A stretch of 10,282 bases of DNA from Clostridia bacterium. Its GTDB lineage: Bacteria > Bacillota > Clostridia > Oscillospirales > CAG-272. Below are positions 1 through 6,041 of the stretch, piece by piece. Within the stretch, counting starts at the first letter, position 1. Each line of letters opens with the position of its first letter. Location of the stretch: assembly GCA_017452335.1 (NCBI GenBank), contig JAFTMP010000213.1, positions 1-10,282 of the forward strand, written 5' to 3'. A model generated the notes under the pieces. That model was not told where the DNA came from. It was given only the letters and a program-made list of their open reading frames with translations, and ran no database searches. The position numbers and the translations under genes were made by a program.

Positions 1-87
1 TATACTGGAAAAGAGGAATTCCCTCCCCATCGGATCAAGCCGCAGGGGCACGCCCCAAATTCAGTCGGAAGATCCGAAAAGCAATGA
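1..87 (+). CDS. 3' end of an unidentified gene (partial)
   Basis: An open frame runs from the window edge through 28 codons to a TGA at 85-87. The stop overlaps the ATG of the next gene in an ATGA junction, the usual sign of translational coupling in an operon. The visible tail is hydrophilic and rich in Pro, Lys and Glu (it ends VGRSEKQ), with no recognisable motif. The length alone would not prove coding. The exact overlap with a well-formed downstream gene is the main support. The product cannot be named from 28 residues. Confidence 0.5.
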   Translation, partial: YTGKEEFPPHRIKPQGHAPNSVGRSEKQ

Positions 88-671
88 GTATTGCCTACTT
101 AAAAGAGCGTATCAGCGCCTATCTGAAAGGCGAAATTTCAAGAGAAGAGCTTGATGCCCATCTTGACAAGCTTCACCATGACTGCGTGCGGCGCCAAAAA
201 AACGATCTGTTTTTTGAAGACCTCTTTCTCTCCTCCCTTCTGCCCCATCTGACCGCCATTCCCGAGCAAGCCTACAGCGATGGCGACTTGAGACAGCTTT
301 TGGGGATGCTTGAGCAAAAAGAGCCCTTCGTTCTGCCCTGCTTCATCACCGTCACGCCCCTGCATTTAAGCGACCGTGATCTTAAAATCTTATGCCTGGC
401 AGAGGACTATTTGAAAAAAGGCGAGGTGCCACAAAGCCCCCTTTTTGAAAACAAGCGGCATGAATTTGAAATACCAAAAACTCTGCCCGCGCTGATGGCA
501 AAGGATCTTTTGTACCTTTTATGGATGGCAAAAAAGCCCCAATGGGTGCTATACCGAAAGGGGCTTGAGCGCGCGGAGCTGAAGGAAAAGATTGAAAAAC
601 TCGTTTGCCTCTTATCGGGTAGGCAGACGGCATTTGTGCAGGTCGGGGTGGATCACGCCTCCGTTCTTTGA
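84..671 (+). CDS. hypothetical protein, 195 aa
   Basis: I do not recognise this protein. It is soluble-looking, with no signal peptide or membrane segment. The first 35 residues are a charged, probably helical segment (start MSIAYLKERI). The middle is Leu- and Phe-rich, with helical stretches around residues 40-80 and 95-112. Residues 165-178 are a Lys/Glu-rich helix. There are no nucleotide-binding or metal-binding motifs. The ATG lies in an ATGA overlap with the preceding frame, with only a weak GGAAG about 13 bases upstream, so expression probably depends on coupling to the upstream gene. A strong terminator follows 28 bases after the stop, making it the last gene of its transcript. Coding is supported by length and lack of a better competing frame. 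Function is unknown. Confidence 0.7.
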   Translation: MSIAYLKERISAYLKGEISREELDAHLDKLHHDCVRRQKNDLFFEDLFLSSLLPHLTAIPEQAYSDGDLRQLLGMLEQKEPFVLPCFITVTPLHLSDRDLKILCLAEDYLKKGEVPQSPLFENKRHEFEIPKTLPALMAKDLLYLLWMAKKPQWVLYRKGLERAELKEKIEKLVCLLSGRQTAFVQVGVDHASVL

Positions 672-699
672 AAATGAATTGACGGCAAGCCGTCATGAA

Positions 700-754
700 A
701 TGAAAAGCCTCGAAAGCCCTGCATTTGCTTTCAAGGCTTTTCATTTTTCTTTTT
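700..754 (+). terminator. Rho-independent terminator
   Basis: An 18-bp stem pairs 700-717 with 727-744, with one C-A mismatch and a 9-base loop, followed by a T-rich tract (745-754, ten bases with one C). A separate small hairpin (GACGG/CCGTC, 681-694) sits just upstream. It closes the transcript of the 195-aa gene and insulates the folate promoter that starts nine bases later. Confidence 0.9.
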
Positions 755-762
755 AAAATCCC

Positions 763-791
763 TTGACAGAGTGCGTCTATCGTGCTATACT
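763..791 (+). promoter_or_regulatory. SigA promoter of the folT riboswitch transcript
   Basis: TTGACA at 763-768 and TATACT at 786-791 are separated by 17 bases, and TGC directly before the -10 makes it an extended -10. Transcription should begin near 798, about 15 bases before the riboswitch P1 strand. Confidence 0.88.
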
Positions 792-812
792 GACTTTACA
801 AAATAAAACAAA

Positions 813-908
813 AACAGAGTAAGCTTTTTTGCGTAAAGTGCCGTGGGGACGGGGAGTTGCCCGACGGACGAAGGCGTTGCCGCGGTAAAAAAGCTGCATC
901 CCGCTGTT
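813..908 (+). ncRNA. Tetrahydrofolate (THF) riboswitch
   Basis: The stretch matches what I remember of the THF riboswitch family found before folT and folE in Clostridia. P1 can form between AACAG (813-817) and CTGTT (904-908). P2 forms between 822-830 and 887-895 (nine A-T/G-C pairs). The conserved GCGTAAAGTG follows P2 (831-840), and GCGGT (882-886) precedes its 3' strand. P3 can form between CCGT (841-844) and ACGG (864-867), capped by the purine-rich loop. A long-range pseudoknot can pair CGGG (850-853) with CCCG (900-903), the equivalent of the L3-J2/1 contact. The RNA lies between a strong promoter and a FolT-like transporter gene, which is the expected context. Role: sensing reduced folates to lower folate uptake when they are plentiful. 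Confidence 0.88.
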
Positions 909-966
909 GCATAAGGACTTTTATAAAGACCTCCCTATGCAGCCAAAGGAGCGCTGTGTAAGGAGG
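909..966 (+). promoter_or_regulatory. Riboswitch expression platform with sequesterable ribosome site
   Basis: Between the aptamer and the folT start there is no hairpin followed by a T tract, so control is probably translational. The ribosome site AGGAGG is at 961-966, seven bases before the ATG. CCTCC at 930-934 can pair with the GGAGG of that site. The same CCTCC region can instead form a local hairpin, GCATA-GGA (909-917) with TCC-TATGC (932-940). These mutually exclusive pairings could form an ON/OFF switch. The pairings are read from the sequence; the mechanism is inference. Confidence 0.5.
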
Positions 967-973
967 ATTTTTT

Positions 974-1591
974 ATGAAGAAAAGCAACCAAACCAGCCAT
1001 TCCCGCCCCATTTCCACAAGAGAAAAGAGCAGATACGCCTTAAAGCTTTTGTGCGTGTGCGCCTTGATGACCGCCCTTTCGGTGGTGCTTGACGGCTTTT
1101 TGTCTCTGCCGGTGGGCAGCGGCATTAAATTCACCTTCGGGTTCCTGCCCCCTGCCATTGTGGGCATGCTCTACGGACCCATCCCCTCTGCCATCGTCTT
1201 TGGGCTTGCCGATCTGATCGCCGTTTTTGCAGGGCTGTCCTTTGGTCCCTTTCATCCCGGCTTCACCTTTTGTAATGTGCTGATGGGTTTTTGCTTTGGG
1301 CTGTGTCTGCACCCCCATCCCTTCGGTCAAAAAAGAGAGCGCCCCGTTTCCCATCCCAAGCTTCGCACGGTTTTGGGCGTTTTAACCCCCGCTCTTTTTA
1401 ACAATCTGATCTGCGGACTGATCCTCAACACCTGCTGGGTGAGTATGATCTACGGCTCCAAGACCTACCTCGGATGGTTTTTGTACCGCCTGCCCCAGTA
1501 TGCCGTCATGATCCCCGTTTATATCATTTTGCTTTTTGTCCTTTCCCGTCTTGCCCCGACCCTTCGGAAAATGGGATTTGGCAAAGCGTAA
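974..1591 (+). CDS. folT: Folate ECF transporter S component (FolT-like)
   Basis: An integral membrane substrate-binding (S) subunit of an energy-coupling-factor transporter, 205 aa, predicted to capture folates and hand them to a shared EcfA/EcfA'/EcfT module. After a cytoplasmic Lys/Arg-rich tail (1-20) come about six membrane segments. Family-like stretches are the GFLP segment (56-59), the AIVGMLYGP region (61-69) and FHPGFTF (93-99), which match the FolT pattern of a Gly/Pro loop after the third segment. The length is usual for the family. The ATG is chosen because AGGAGG lies seven bases upstream; an overlapping frame opening at 907 has no comparable site. The THF riboswitch in the leader independently points to folate. 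No ECF energising genes are nearby, so it is a group II S component. A strong terminator follows the stop. Confidence 0.87.
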   Translation: MKKSNQTSHSRPISTREKSRYALKLLCVCALMTALSVVLDGFLSLPVGSGIKFTFGFLPPAIVGMLYGPIPSAIVFGLADLIAVFAGLSFGPFHPGFTFCNVLMGFCFGLCLHPHPFGQKRERPVSHPKLRTVLGVLTPALFNNLICGLILNTCWVSMIYGSKTYLGWFLYRLPQYAVMIPVYIILLFVLSRLAPTLRKMGFGKA

Positions 1592-1592
1592 C

Positions 1593-1644
1593 ATAACAGT
1601 AAAACGCTTCGTGCTCCAAAGGGAGCGCGAAGCGTTTTTGTTAT
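1593..1644. terminator. Bidirectional terminator between folT and the DUF308 gene
   Basis: A long near-perfect stem pairs AAAACGCTTCG and GCTCC (1601-1617) with GGAGC and CGAAGCGTTTT (1622-1638), extended by ATAAC (1593-1597) with GTTAT (1640-1644). T-rich tracts lie on the 3' side on both strands: TTTTT on plus, and TTTT then ACTGTTAT on minus. It stops folT, and stops the opposing gene, whose own stop codon (1641-1643) lies inside the outer stem. Confidence 0.85.
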
Positions 1645-2141
1645 CTGCTTTTCTTCTTTTTCTTTTTGCCTGCCAGCGCCACGATCAATGAAAGCAGTCC
1701 GTCAACGATCAAAATGATACCGACCACGACCATCACGGAAGAAAGCGCCGCGCCGCTGTTCATCAGCAAAAATGCCGCTGCCGCGATGCAGACAAAGGGC
1801 TCGATAAAGCCAATGAGCAGCACCAGCCCCTTCTTTTTCTTTTTGCGCTCAAAAATACGCCGCAACAGCTCCACCCCGCCGTACAGTGCCAGCACGATGG
1901 CAATGACAAACAGCGCAATATCCACCAGCAGCCAGCCGATCACCAGCACGGCAATACCGATGATGCCCTCGATCGCCGAGGTGAAAAGCTTTAAGCGGAT
2001 CAGATCCAGCACCGATAGCACGATCAGCCCCACACCCAGCACCGTCATACAAACAGACAATACCTCTGTCTTGTAAATGACAAACAGTGCGCCCAGCGCG
2101 ATGGTCAACAGCGCGCAAACAAGCTTGGTAACTCTTTTCAT
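1641..2141 (-). CDS. DUF308/HdeD-like small membrane protein
   Basis: 166 aa, almost entirely hydrophobic, with about six predicted membrane segments (roughly 6-22, 28-48, 54-72, 74-94, 105-126, 134-157). The two halves look like repeats of a pair-of-helices unit joined by a basic loop (RKKKKKG, 99-105), the pattern of the HdeD/DUF308 family of short membrane proteins. It ends in a lysine-rich tail (K159-K164), placing the C terminus in the cytoplasm by the positive-inside rule. AAAGGAG (2147-2153) is five bases before the ATG. It is the last gene of the minus-strand group, separated from the aminopeptidase by a hairpin without a clear T tract. Family members are linked to acid stress in enterobacteria, but no such role can be read here. 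Family assignment is from pattern, not alignment. Confidence 0.65.
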   Translation of the reverse strand: MKRVTKLVCALLTIALGALFVIYKTEVLSVCMTVLGVGLIVLSVLDLIRLKLFTSAIEGIIGIAVLVIGWLLVDIALFVIAIVLALYGGVELLRRIFERKKKKKGLVLLIGFIEPFVCIAAAAFLLMNSGAALSSVMVVVGIILIVDGLLSLIVALAGKKKKKKSR

Positions 2142-2159
2142 AGAACTCCTTTTTACGAA

Positions 2160-2189
2160 TTTCGGGATGCGGAAAACCGCATCCCGAAA
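2160..2189. promoter_or_regulatory. Perfect 13-bp hairpin between aminopeptidase and DUF308 genes
   Basis: 2160-2172 pairs perfectly with 2177-2189 around an AAAA (TTTT on minus) loop. On the minus strand, the transcribed one, the stem is followed by ATTCG and not a T tract, so it is a poor intrinsic terminator. It may stabilise or process the upstream mRNA, or give partial termination that lowers the last gene. No promoter is visible between it and the next start. Confidence 0.6.
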
Positions 2190-2195
2190 AAGAAC

Positions 2196-3587
2196 TTAAT
2201 ACTTATTGAATGCGCAGAAGGACTTGTAGGTCATGTACAGGTCTGCCTTGGAGATGCACTCAAAGGGTGCATGCATGGAAAGCACCGGCACGCCCAGGTC
2301 TACTACGTCAATGTTCTTGCTGGAAATGTAGATGGCTACCGTTCCGCCGCCGCCCTGGTCAACCTTGCCAAGCTCGCCTACCTGCCACAGAACCTCTTCC
2401 TTATCGAAGATATCTGCAACGAAGCCCACGAACTCTGCGGAAGCATCGTTAGTACCGCCCTTACCGCCGGAGCCGGTGTACTTGGTCAGCACCACGCCGC
2501 CGTTAATGGTGCAAGCGTTCTTGGAGTCGTGCACCTCGGGGAAGTTGGGGTCAAACGCCGCGTTTACGTCAGCAGACAGACACTTACTGTTGTTCTTCAC
2601 CACGTTGAAGTTGGCACCCAGGTTCTTTGACATTTCGTCGATCAGATCGAGGAAAATGCCGCTCTGCATACCGGTGTTACCGCCGGAGCCCACCTCTTCC
2701 TTATCAGCGAGGATGGCAAGAACGGTATGTACGCTTCCCTCGGTATCCAGCAGTGCGCGGATAGCGGGATGAGAGCATACTCTGTCGTCATGACCGTATG
2801 CACCGATCAGGGACCGGTCAAAGCCGATCTCTCTTGCATTGAATGCGGGCACGATAGACAGCTCTGCGGAAAGGAAATCCTTTTCCACGATGCCGTACTT
2901 TTCATTGAGGATCTGCATCATGTGCAGCTTCACGTTCCCGTCGGAGGTGTTGTCGTAGGGGGTAGAGCCGATGATGATGTTTAACTTCTCGCCGGGGATG
3001 GCTTCTCTTAAGTTCTTTGCCATCTGGTCCTTTGCCAGGTGGGGGAGCAGGTCGGAGATGTAGAATACGGGATCGGTTTCCTTGTCGCCAATGCAAACCT
3101 CAACCGTTTCGCCGCCCTTCTTCACAACTACGCCGTGCAGTGCCAAGGGCATTGCCAGCCACTGATACTTCTTGATGCCGCCATAGTAGTGGGTCTTGAA
3201 GTAGCCGATACCGCCGTCCTCGTAAAGAGGGTTGGGCTTTAAGTCAATGCGGGGAGAGTCGATATGGGAAGCGGAAATACGAATACCGTTTTCAAGGCTT
3301 TCAGAGCCGATACGGAAGGCATAGAGTGCCTTGCCGCGGTTGTTCAGATAGTATTTACCGCCCTGCTCGATCTTATCGCCCAGATGATATTCGGTATAGC
3401 CCGCCTTCGCGAGCATTTCAATACCGGTCTTCACGGCTTCTCTTTCGGTCTTTGCATTGTCAAGGAACCACATATACTCCTTGGCATACTCTTCCATTGC
3501 GGCTTTGTCCTCTTCGGTCATCACCTCGTAAGCGTTCTTCTTTTTGAAAAACAGCTCTTCCTTCAAAGTCTTTGCATCCTTTTCCAT
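2196..3587 (-). CDS. apeA: M18 family aminopeptidase
   Basis: A cytosolic dinuclear zinc aminopeptidase of family M18 (DNPEP/Lap4/ApeA type), 463 aa, removing N-terminal residues (often acidic) from peptides. All expected metal and catalytic residues are visible: His108 in SASHIDS, Asp267/268 in GHDDR, Glu297 (catalytic base) and Glu298 (metal) in DKEEVGSGG, Asp340 in SADVN, and His439 in LSMHAPFE. Length matches the family. A longer frame opens at TTG 3632/ATG 3629 and touches the upstream stop, but has no ribosome site. The ATG at 3587 has AAGGAAGG ten bases upstream and gives the normal M18 N terminus, so I choose it. It follows the transglycosylase gene by 41 bases and is probably co-transcribed with it. 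The substrate preference is inferred from the family only. Confidence 0.93.
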   Translation of the reverse strand: MEKDAKTLKEELFFKKKNAYEVMTEEDKAAMEEYAKEYMWFLDNAKTEREAVKTGIEMLAKAGYTEYHLGDKIEQGGKYYLNNRGKALYAFRIGSESLENGIRISASHIDSPRIDLKPNPLYEDGGIGYFKTHYYGGIKKYQWLAMPLALHGVVVKKGGETVEVCIGDKETDPVFYISDLLPHLAKDQMAKNLREAIPGEKLNIIIGSTPYDNTSDGNVKLHMMQILNEKYGIVEKDFLSAELSIVPAFNAREIGFDRSLIGAYGHDDRVCSHPAIRALLDTEGSVHTVLAILADKEEVGSGGNTGMQSGIFLDLIDEMSKNLGANFNVVKNNSKCLSADVNAAFDPNFPEVHDSKNACTINGGVVLTKYTGSGGKGGTNDASAEFVGFVADIFDKEEVLWQVGELGKVDQGGGGTVAIYISSKNIDVVDLGVPVLSMHAPFECISKADLYMTYKSFCAFNKY

Positions 3588-3597
3588 GATGTTCGTA

Positions 3598-3605
3598 CCT
3601 TCCTT
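3598..3605 (-). promoter_or_regulatory. Ribosome site deciding the aminopeptidase start
   Basis: AAGGAAGG on the minus strand, ten bases before the ATG at 3587. It lies inside the longer frame that could begin at 3629/3632, which has no comparable site, so the shorter 463-aa product is favoured. Confidence 0.7.
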
Positions 3606-3628
3606 CTTTAAATATTTATATGAAATCA

Positions 3629-4264
3629 TCAAGATGTTTCAACATCCATTGCGCCAAGGGCTCTTTCATACGCCCAGCAGGCAGATTTGATGCGCTCCAA
3701 ATAGATCCTGCTTTTTTCAATGGGGATCACCTCTAAATGCACCCCGTCGGGAGAATAGTCCTTGTTGGCAAGCCATTTGCGCACATTGCCGATACCAGCG
3801 TGATATGCCACGTGGGCGGCATCCCAATCGCCCGTCAGATTGTACAAATACTGCAGATACGCCGTGCAGGCATCTATATTAACCGCAGGATTCTTTAACT
3901 TCTCGGGGTCGTATTCCTCCCCTTTTTGCAAGCACTGCTCCTCATAGGTTGCGGGAAGCATCTGCATCAGTCCGATCGCCCCTGCCGAGGAGACGACCTC
4001 GGGGCGGAAGCTGCTTTCCGTTTGGATCACCGCATAAATGCGCGCCCTTGAAATACCGTATTTTTCCGACGCCGCCGACACCTCTTCAAAATAAGGCATG
4101 GCAGGCAAGCGCTCCACGTATTCCGTGCTCACCCCGCCCGAGCTCTTAACGGCATCCTCGCTCTCAAGCTGCAACACCACCAAATAGCCAAACGATGCCG
4201 CAAGCACCAGCAGTGCCATCAAAAGCAAGCCGCGGGAGAAGGTGTTTTTTCTTGCCTTTCTCAT
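3629..4264 (-). CDS. Membrane-anchored lytic transglycosylase (SLT, GH23)
   Basis: 211 aa. A basic N terminus and one membrane segment (about 12-32) anchor the protein, with the catalytic domain outside the cell. Residues 62-200 are a soluble lytic transglycosylase domain, cutting peptidoglycan glycan strands to leave 1,6-anhydro-MurNAc ends. The catalytic Glu is Glu83 in IQTESSF, followed by SSAGAIGLMQMLPAT (92-106), the family signature. AYHAGIGNV (153-161) corresponds to the usual AYNAG motif, with His for Asn. The ATG overlaps the coaE stop as ATGA, indicating coupled translation, and only a weak GGGGTGG precedes it. A transglycosylase next to coaE is, from memory, common in Clostridia. 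The likely role is in cell-wall growth or remodelling, not phage lysis. Confidence 0.9.
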   Translation of the reverse strand: MRKARKNTFSRGLLLMALLVLAASFGYLVVLQLESEDAVKSSGGVSTEYVERLPAMPYFEEVSAASEKYGISRARIYAVIQTESSFRPEVVSSAGAIGLMQMLPATYEEQCLQKGEEYDPEKLKNPAVNIDACTAYLQYLYNLTGDWDAAHVAYHAGIGNVRKWLANKDYSPDGVHLEVIPIEKSRIYLERIKSACWAYERALGAMDVETS

Positions 4265-4854
4265 TCTGCCACCCCATACGCCGCAAGAAGGCTCTTCAGC
4301 GCCTCGCGCGCATCATCCGCACTTCCGTTTCGGATCACCGCGTCACTGCGCTTGGCGTATTCTTCATCGGTCATCTGGTGGGCAATGCGCTCAAATGCCT
4401 CTACCCTTCTAATGCCGTCCCGCTTCATAATGCGCGCAACGCGCTCTTCCAGGGGGGCTAAGACGGCAACGATCACGTCATAATCCTCCCCAAATCCCGC
4501 TTCAAAAAGCTGAGGAGCATCCACCGCCGCGCAAGCTTTTCCTTCCTGTGCGCAGGCTTGTAAAAACGCCGCGCACCGTGCACGTACTGCAGGATAAACC
4601 CTTTGCATCAGCGCTTTCATATTGTCATCACTTCCAAACACCAGCGCTCTGAGCTTTGCACGGTCCACCGCACCCGATGCGTCTGCCAGATCCGTCATAA
4701 AAAGCTGTGACAGTTCCTTGGTAAAGGCAGGATCTTTATAGATCTCATGCACCACCCGATCGCAGTCTAAGCACGGGATCCCTCGGTCCTTGAGCATCGC
4801 GCAGAGATATCCCTTTCCGCTGCCGCTGGGTCCTGTTATTGCAAGTCTGATCAT
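4261..4854 (-). CDS. coaE: Dephospho-CoA kinase
   Basis: 197 aa. Catalyses the last step of coenzyme A synthesis, phosphorylating the 3'-OH of dephospho-CoA with ATP in the cytosol. Visible are an N-terminal P-loop GPSGSGKG (8-15), the LDCD motif (usual DxD), the VDAPQLFEAG segment (usual VDxPLLFE), and the C-terminal ERIAHQ...YAKRSDAVIRN region (usual RixxQ...aDxvixN). The HP of the family CoA-site segment reads YP here. One oddity is that the P-loop ends GKG-Tyr, not GK-Ser/Thr. The ATG at 4854 is preferred because GGAGG (4863-4867) lies eight bases upstream. An ATG at 4869 would start before that site and almost at the predicted transcription start. It is the first gene of the coaE-transglycosylase-aminopeptidase-DUF308 group. 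Confidence 0.92.
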   Translation of the reverse strand: MIRLAITGPSGSGKGYLCAMLKDRGIPCLDCDRVVHEIYKDPAFTKELSQLFMTDLADASGAVDRAKLRALVFGSDDNMKALMQRVYPAVRARCAAFLQACAQEGKACAAVDAPQLFEAGFGEDYDVIVAVLAPLEERVARIMKRDGIRRVEAFERIAHQMTDEEYAKRSDAVIRNGSADDAREALKSLLAAYGVAE

Positions 4855-4862
4855 CAAGCATT

Positions 4863-4867
4863 CCTCC
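4863..4867 (-). promoter_or_regulatory. Ribosome site deciding the coaE start
   Basis: GGAGG on the minus strand, eight bases before the ATG at 4854. The predicted mRNA start lies near 4869, so the leader is very short (about 15 bases) and the upstream ATG at 4869 would be leaderless. Confidence 0.75.
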
Positions 4868-4875
4868 ACATATAT

Positions 4876-4904
4876 ACTTTAATACCGGAAAGTGATTTTG
4901 TCAA
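4876..4904 (-). promoter_or_regulatory. Promoter of the coaE operon
   Basis: On the minus strand a consensus TTGACA (4899-4904) is followed after 17 bases by TAAAGT (4876-4881), a four-of-six match to the -10. It is correctly placed upstream of the coaE ribosome site and is the only good promoter seen for the four minus-strand genes. The stretch 4905-5090 between this and the next plus-strand promoter is A/T-rich, and I see nothing definite in it. Confidence 0.7.
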
Positions 4905-5091
4905 CCTTTTTTTGAAAAGTTCTTCCATTTTCTCCTACAATTCTATGTATTGCAGGCTCCAATCAGTATTGCCGGTTTCTCTTTTTTTCAAACAGACTGC
5001 AAAAAGCATGACGCACCGCCAAAATCCCTCGGTTTTCTTGGTTGTTTTTCAAAAATTAACAAATTTAGTGCAAAAAAATTTGTTTCCATAC

Positions 5092-5120
5092 TGTACAAAA
5101 ACCATTTTTTGTGCTATACT
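5092..5120 (+). promoter_or_regulatory. Extended -10 promoter of the small membrane protein gene
   Basis: TATACT at 5115-5120 is preceded by TGC (extended -10). A weak -35, TGTACA (5092-5097), lies 17 bases upstream. The core GTGCTATACTG is identical to that of the folT promoter. Confidence 0.72.
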
Positions 5121-5154
5121 GGTAATAAGTAAACAAGGAAAGGTGGTCATCACA

Positions 5155-5400
5155 GTGGAAGAACGCAACGAAAACAAACACAGAGCCATAAAGGCGATCA
5201 TTATCATTTTAGTTATCTTGGGGCTGATTTCCGCAGTGGTCGTGGTTCTTGGATATCTTTACAAGAAATTTAAGAAAGCCATTGCCTCCTTCAATGAGGA
5301 TATCGGCAACGAAGAACTCAGCGAACAGGATCTGACCGATCTGCGCGGCAAGAGCGAACAAGAACACGCCGCGGGCTGTCAAATCAACTGCGCTGACTAA
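5155..5400 (+). CDS. Small single-pass membrane protein, 81 aa
   Basis: Unrecognised. A charged N terminus (1-12, ending HRAIK) precedes one very hydrophobic segment (about 13-35), then a basic stretch (YKKFKKA, 36-42), which sets the N terminus outside or makes a signal-anchor. The remaining 40 residues are acidic and hydrophilic, and end with two cysteines (C75 and C79). The frame is open much further upstream (to 4912), but the promoter at 5092-5120 excludes that. The GTG at 5155 is chosen because AAGGAAAGGTGG (5135-5146) lies eight bases before it. It has its own promoter and terminator, so it is monocistronic. Function is unknown. Confidence 0.7.
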   Translation: MEERNENKHRAIKAIIIILVILGLISAVVVVLGYLYKKFKKAIASFNEDIGNEELSEQDLTDLRGKSEQEHAAGCQINCAD

Positions 5401-5427
5401 GCGCACACCGGCACATATACAGAGTTT

Positions 5428-5480
5428 AAGGGGATGATTTTGCCCAAAAGGCAAGATGATCCCTTCTGTTTTAGTTTTTT
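5428..5480 (+). terminator. Rho-independent terminator
   Basis: 5428-5444 pairs with 5450-5465 (one bulged G, one G-G mismatch, one G-T pair) around an AAAAG-type loop, followed by CTGTTTTAGTTTTTT. It ends the small membrane protein transcript. The bioY ribosome site follows only 14 bases after the T tract, so bioY expression may rely on read-through or on a promoter I cannot see. Confidence 0.8.
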
Positions 5481-5493
5481 AGTTTGAAATTTT

Positions 5494-5499
5494 GGGAGG
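5494..5499 (+). promoter_or_regulatory. Ribosome site pointing to an ATT start for bioY
   Basis: GGGAGG is a strong Shine-Dalgarno site. No ATG, GTG or TTG lies at the right distance downstream in frame. The codon eight bases away is ATT (5508-5510). The in-frame TTG (5484) lies upstream of the site and the GTG (5499) overlaps it. Confidence 0.6.
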
Positions 5500-5507
5500 T
5501 GGCGCCC

Positions 5508-6041
5508 ATTTTTAAAAATCTTCGCTATTTAACACTCAGCGCACTTTTCACGGGATTGCTGATCCTCTGCTCCATGCTCAGCATCCCCCTGGGGGATGCC
5601 CGCATTTCTCTGCAGCTCTGCGCGATACTGCTTTTGGGCGGGATCCTGCCCCTGCCATACGCCCTTTGCTCCCTTGTAGTCTATCTGACCCTTGGAGCGT
5701 TGGGGCTTCCCGTATTTGCAGGATTTGGCGCCGGCGCAGGGGTATTATTCGGACCAACCGGCGGCTTTCTCTTCGGCTTTTTTCCTGCAATCCTTACACA
5801 ACAGCTGCTCTTCAAGCTGTTGTCCCCACGCCCCGGGGCGCGCCCGCTTTCCTGCATCGGCGCGACCCTTTGCTGTTATCTTTGCGGGGCGCTGTGGTAT
5901 CATATATATCTTCCGCAAGCACCTCTTTGGAGCGTGCTATCCCTGTGCATCCTGCCCTATCTGCTGCCCGATGCCCTAAAAATTCTTCTTTCCTGTCTCA
6001 TTCTTAAAAAAGTTTCTTTTATCAAGAAAAGCGCAGACTGA
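5508..6041 (+). CDS. bioY: Biotin ECF transporter S component BioY
   Basis: An integral membrane S component that binds biotin with high affinity for import by an ECF module. It has about six membrane segments. The BioY signatures are the SIPLGDARISLQ region after the first helix, GLPVFAG (about 66-72 from the ATT) and GVLFGPTGGFLFG (about 79-91). Length is 177 aa from the ATT at 5508, usual for the family. Candidate starts are TTG 5484, GTG 5499 and ATT 5508; only ATT is properly spaced (8 bases) from GGGAGG, and it gives the family-like N terminus FKNLRYLTLSALF. The next gene, on the opposite strand, is biotin protein ligase, and their 3' ends overlap by 20 bp. No EcfA/EcfT genes are in the window. 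No biotin-repressor operator or riboswitch is visible in the short leader. Confidence 0.88.
   Translation: MFKNLRYLTLSALFTGLLILCSMLSIPLGDARISLQLCAILLLGGILPLPYALCSLVVYLTLGALGLPVFAGFGAGAGVLFGPTGGFLFGFFPAILTQQLLFKLLSPRPGARPLSCIGATLCCYLCGALWYHIYLPQAPLWSVLSLCILPYLLPDALKILLSCLILKKVSFIKKSAD

Noticed and set aside
1659..1680. Lysine runs in the DUF308 protein as a possible frameshift or assembly error
   Set aside because: The runs mix AAA and AAG codons, occur at membrane-helix ends where basic residues are expected, and the frame stays open to a stop beside a terminator.
2210..3611. Several open frames on the plus strand opposite the aminopeptidase
   Set aside because: They are shadows of a high-quality M18 gene, without ribosome sites or recognisable domains.
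3588..3632. Longer N terminus for the M18 aminopeptidase from TTG 3632 or ATG 3629
   Set aside because: It touches the upstream stop, but there is no ribosome site before it. The ATG at 3587 has AAGGAAGG at a good distance and fits the family N terminus.
4912..5154. Upstream extension of the small membrane protein frame to 4912
   Set aside because: The extension covers the predicted promoter at 5092-5120, has no ribosome site and reads as low-complexity sequence.
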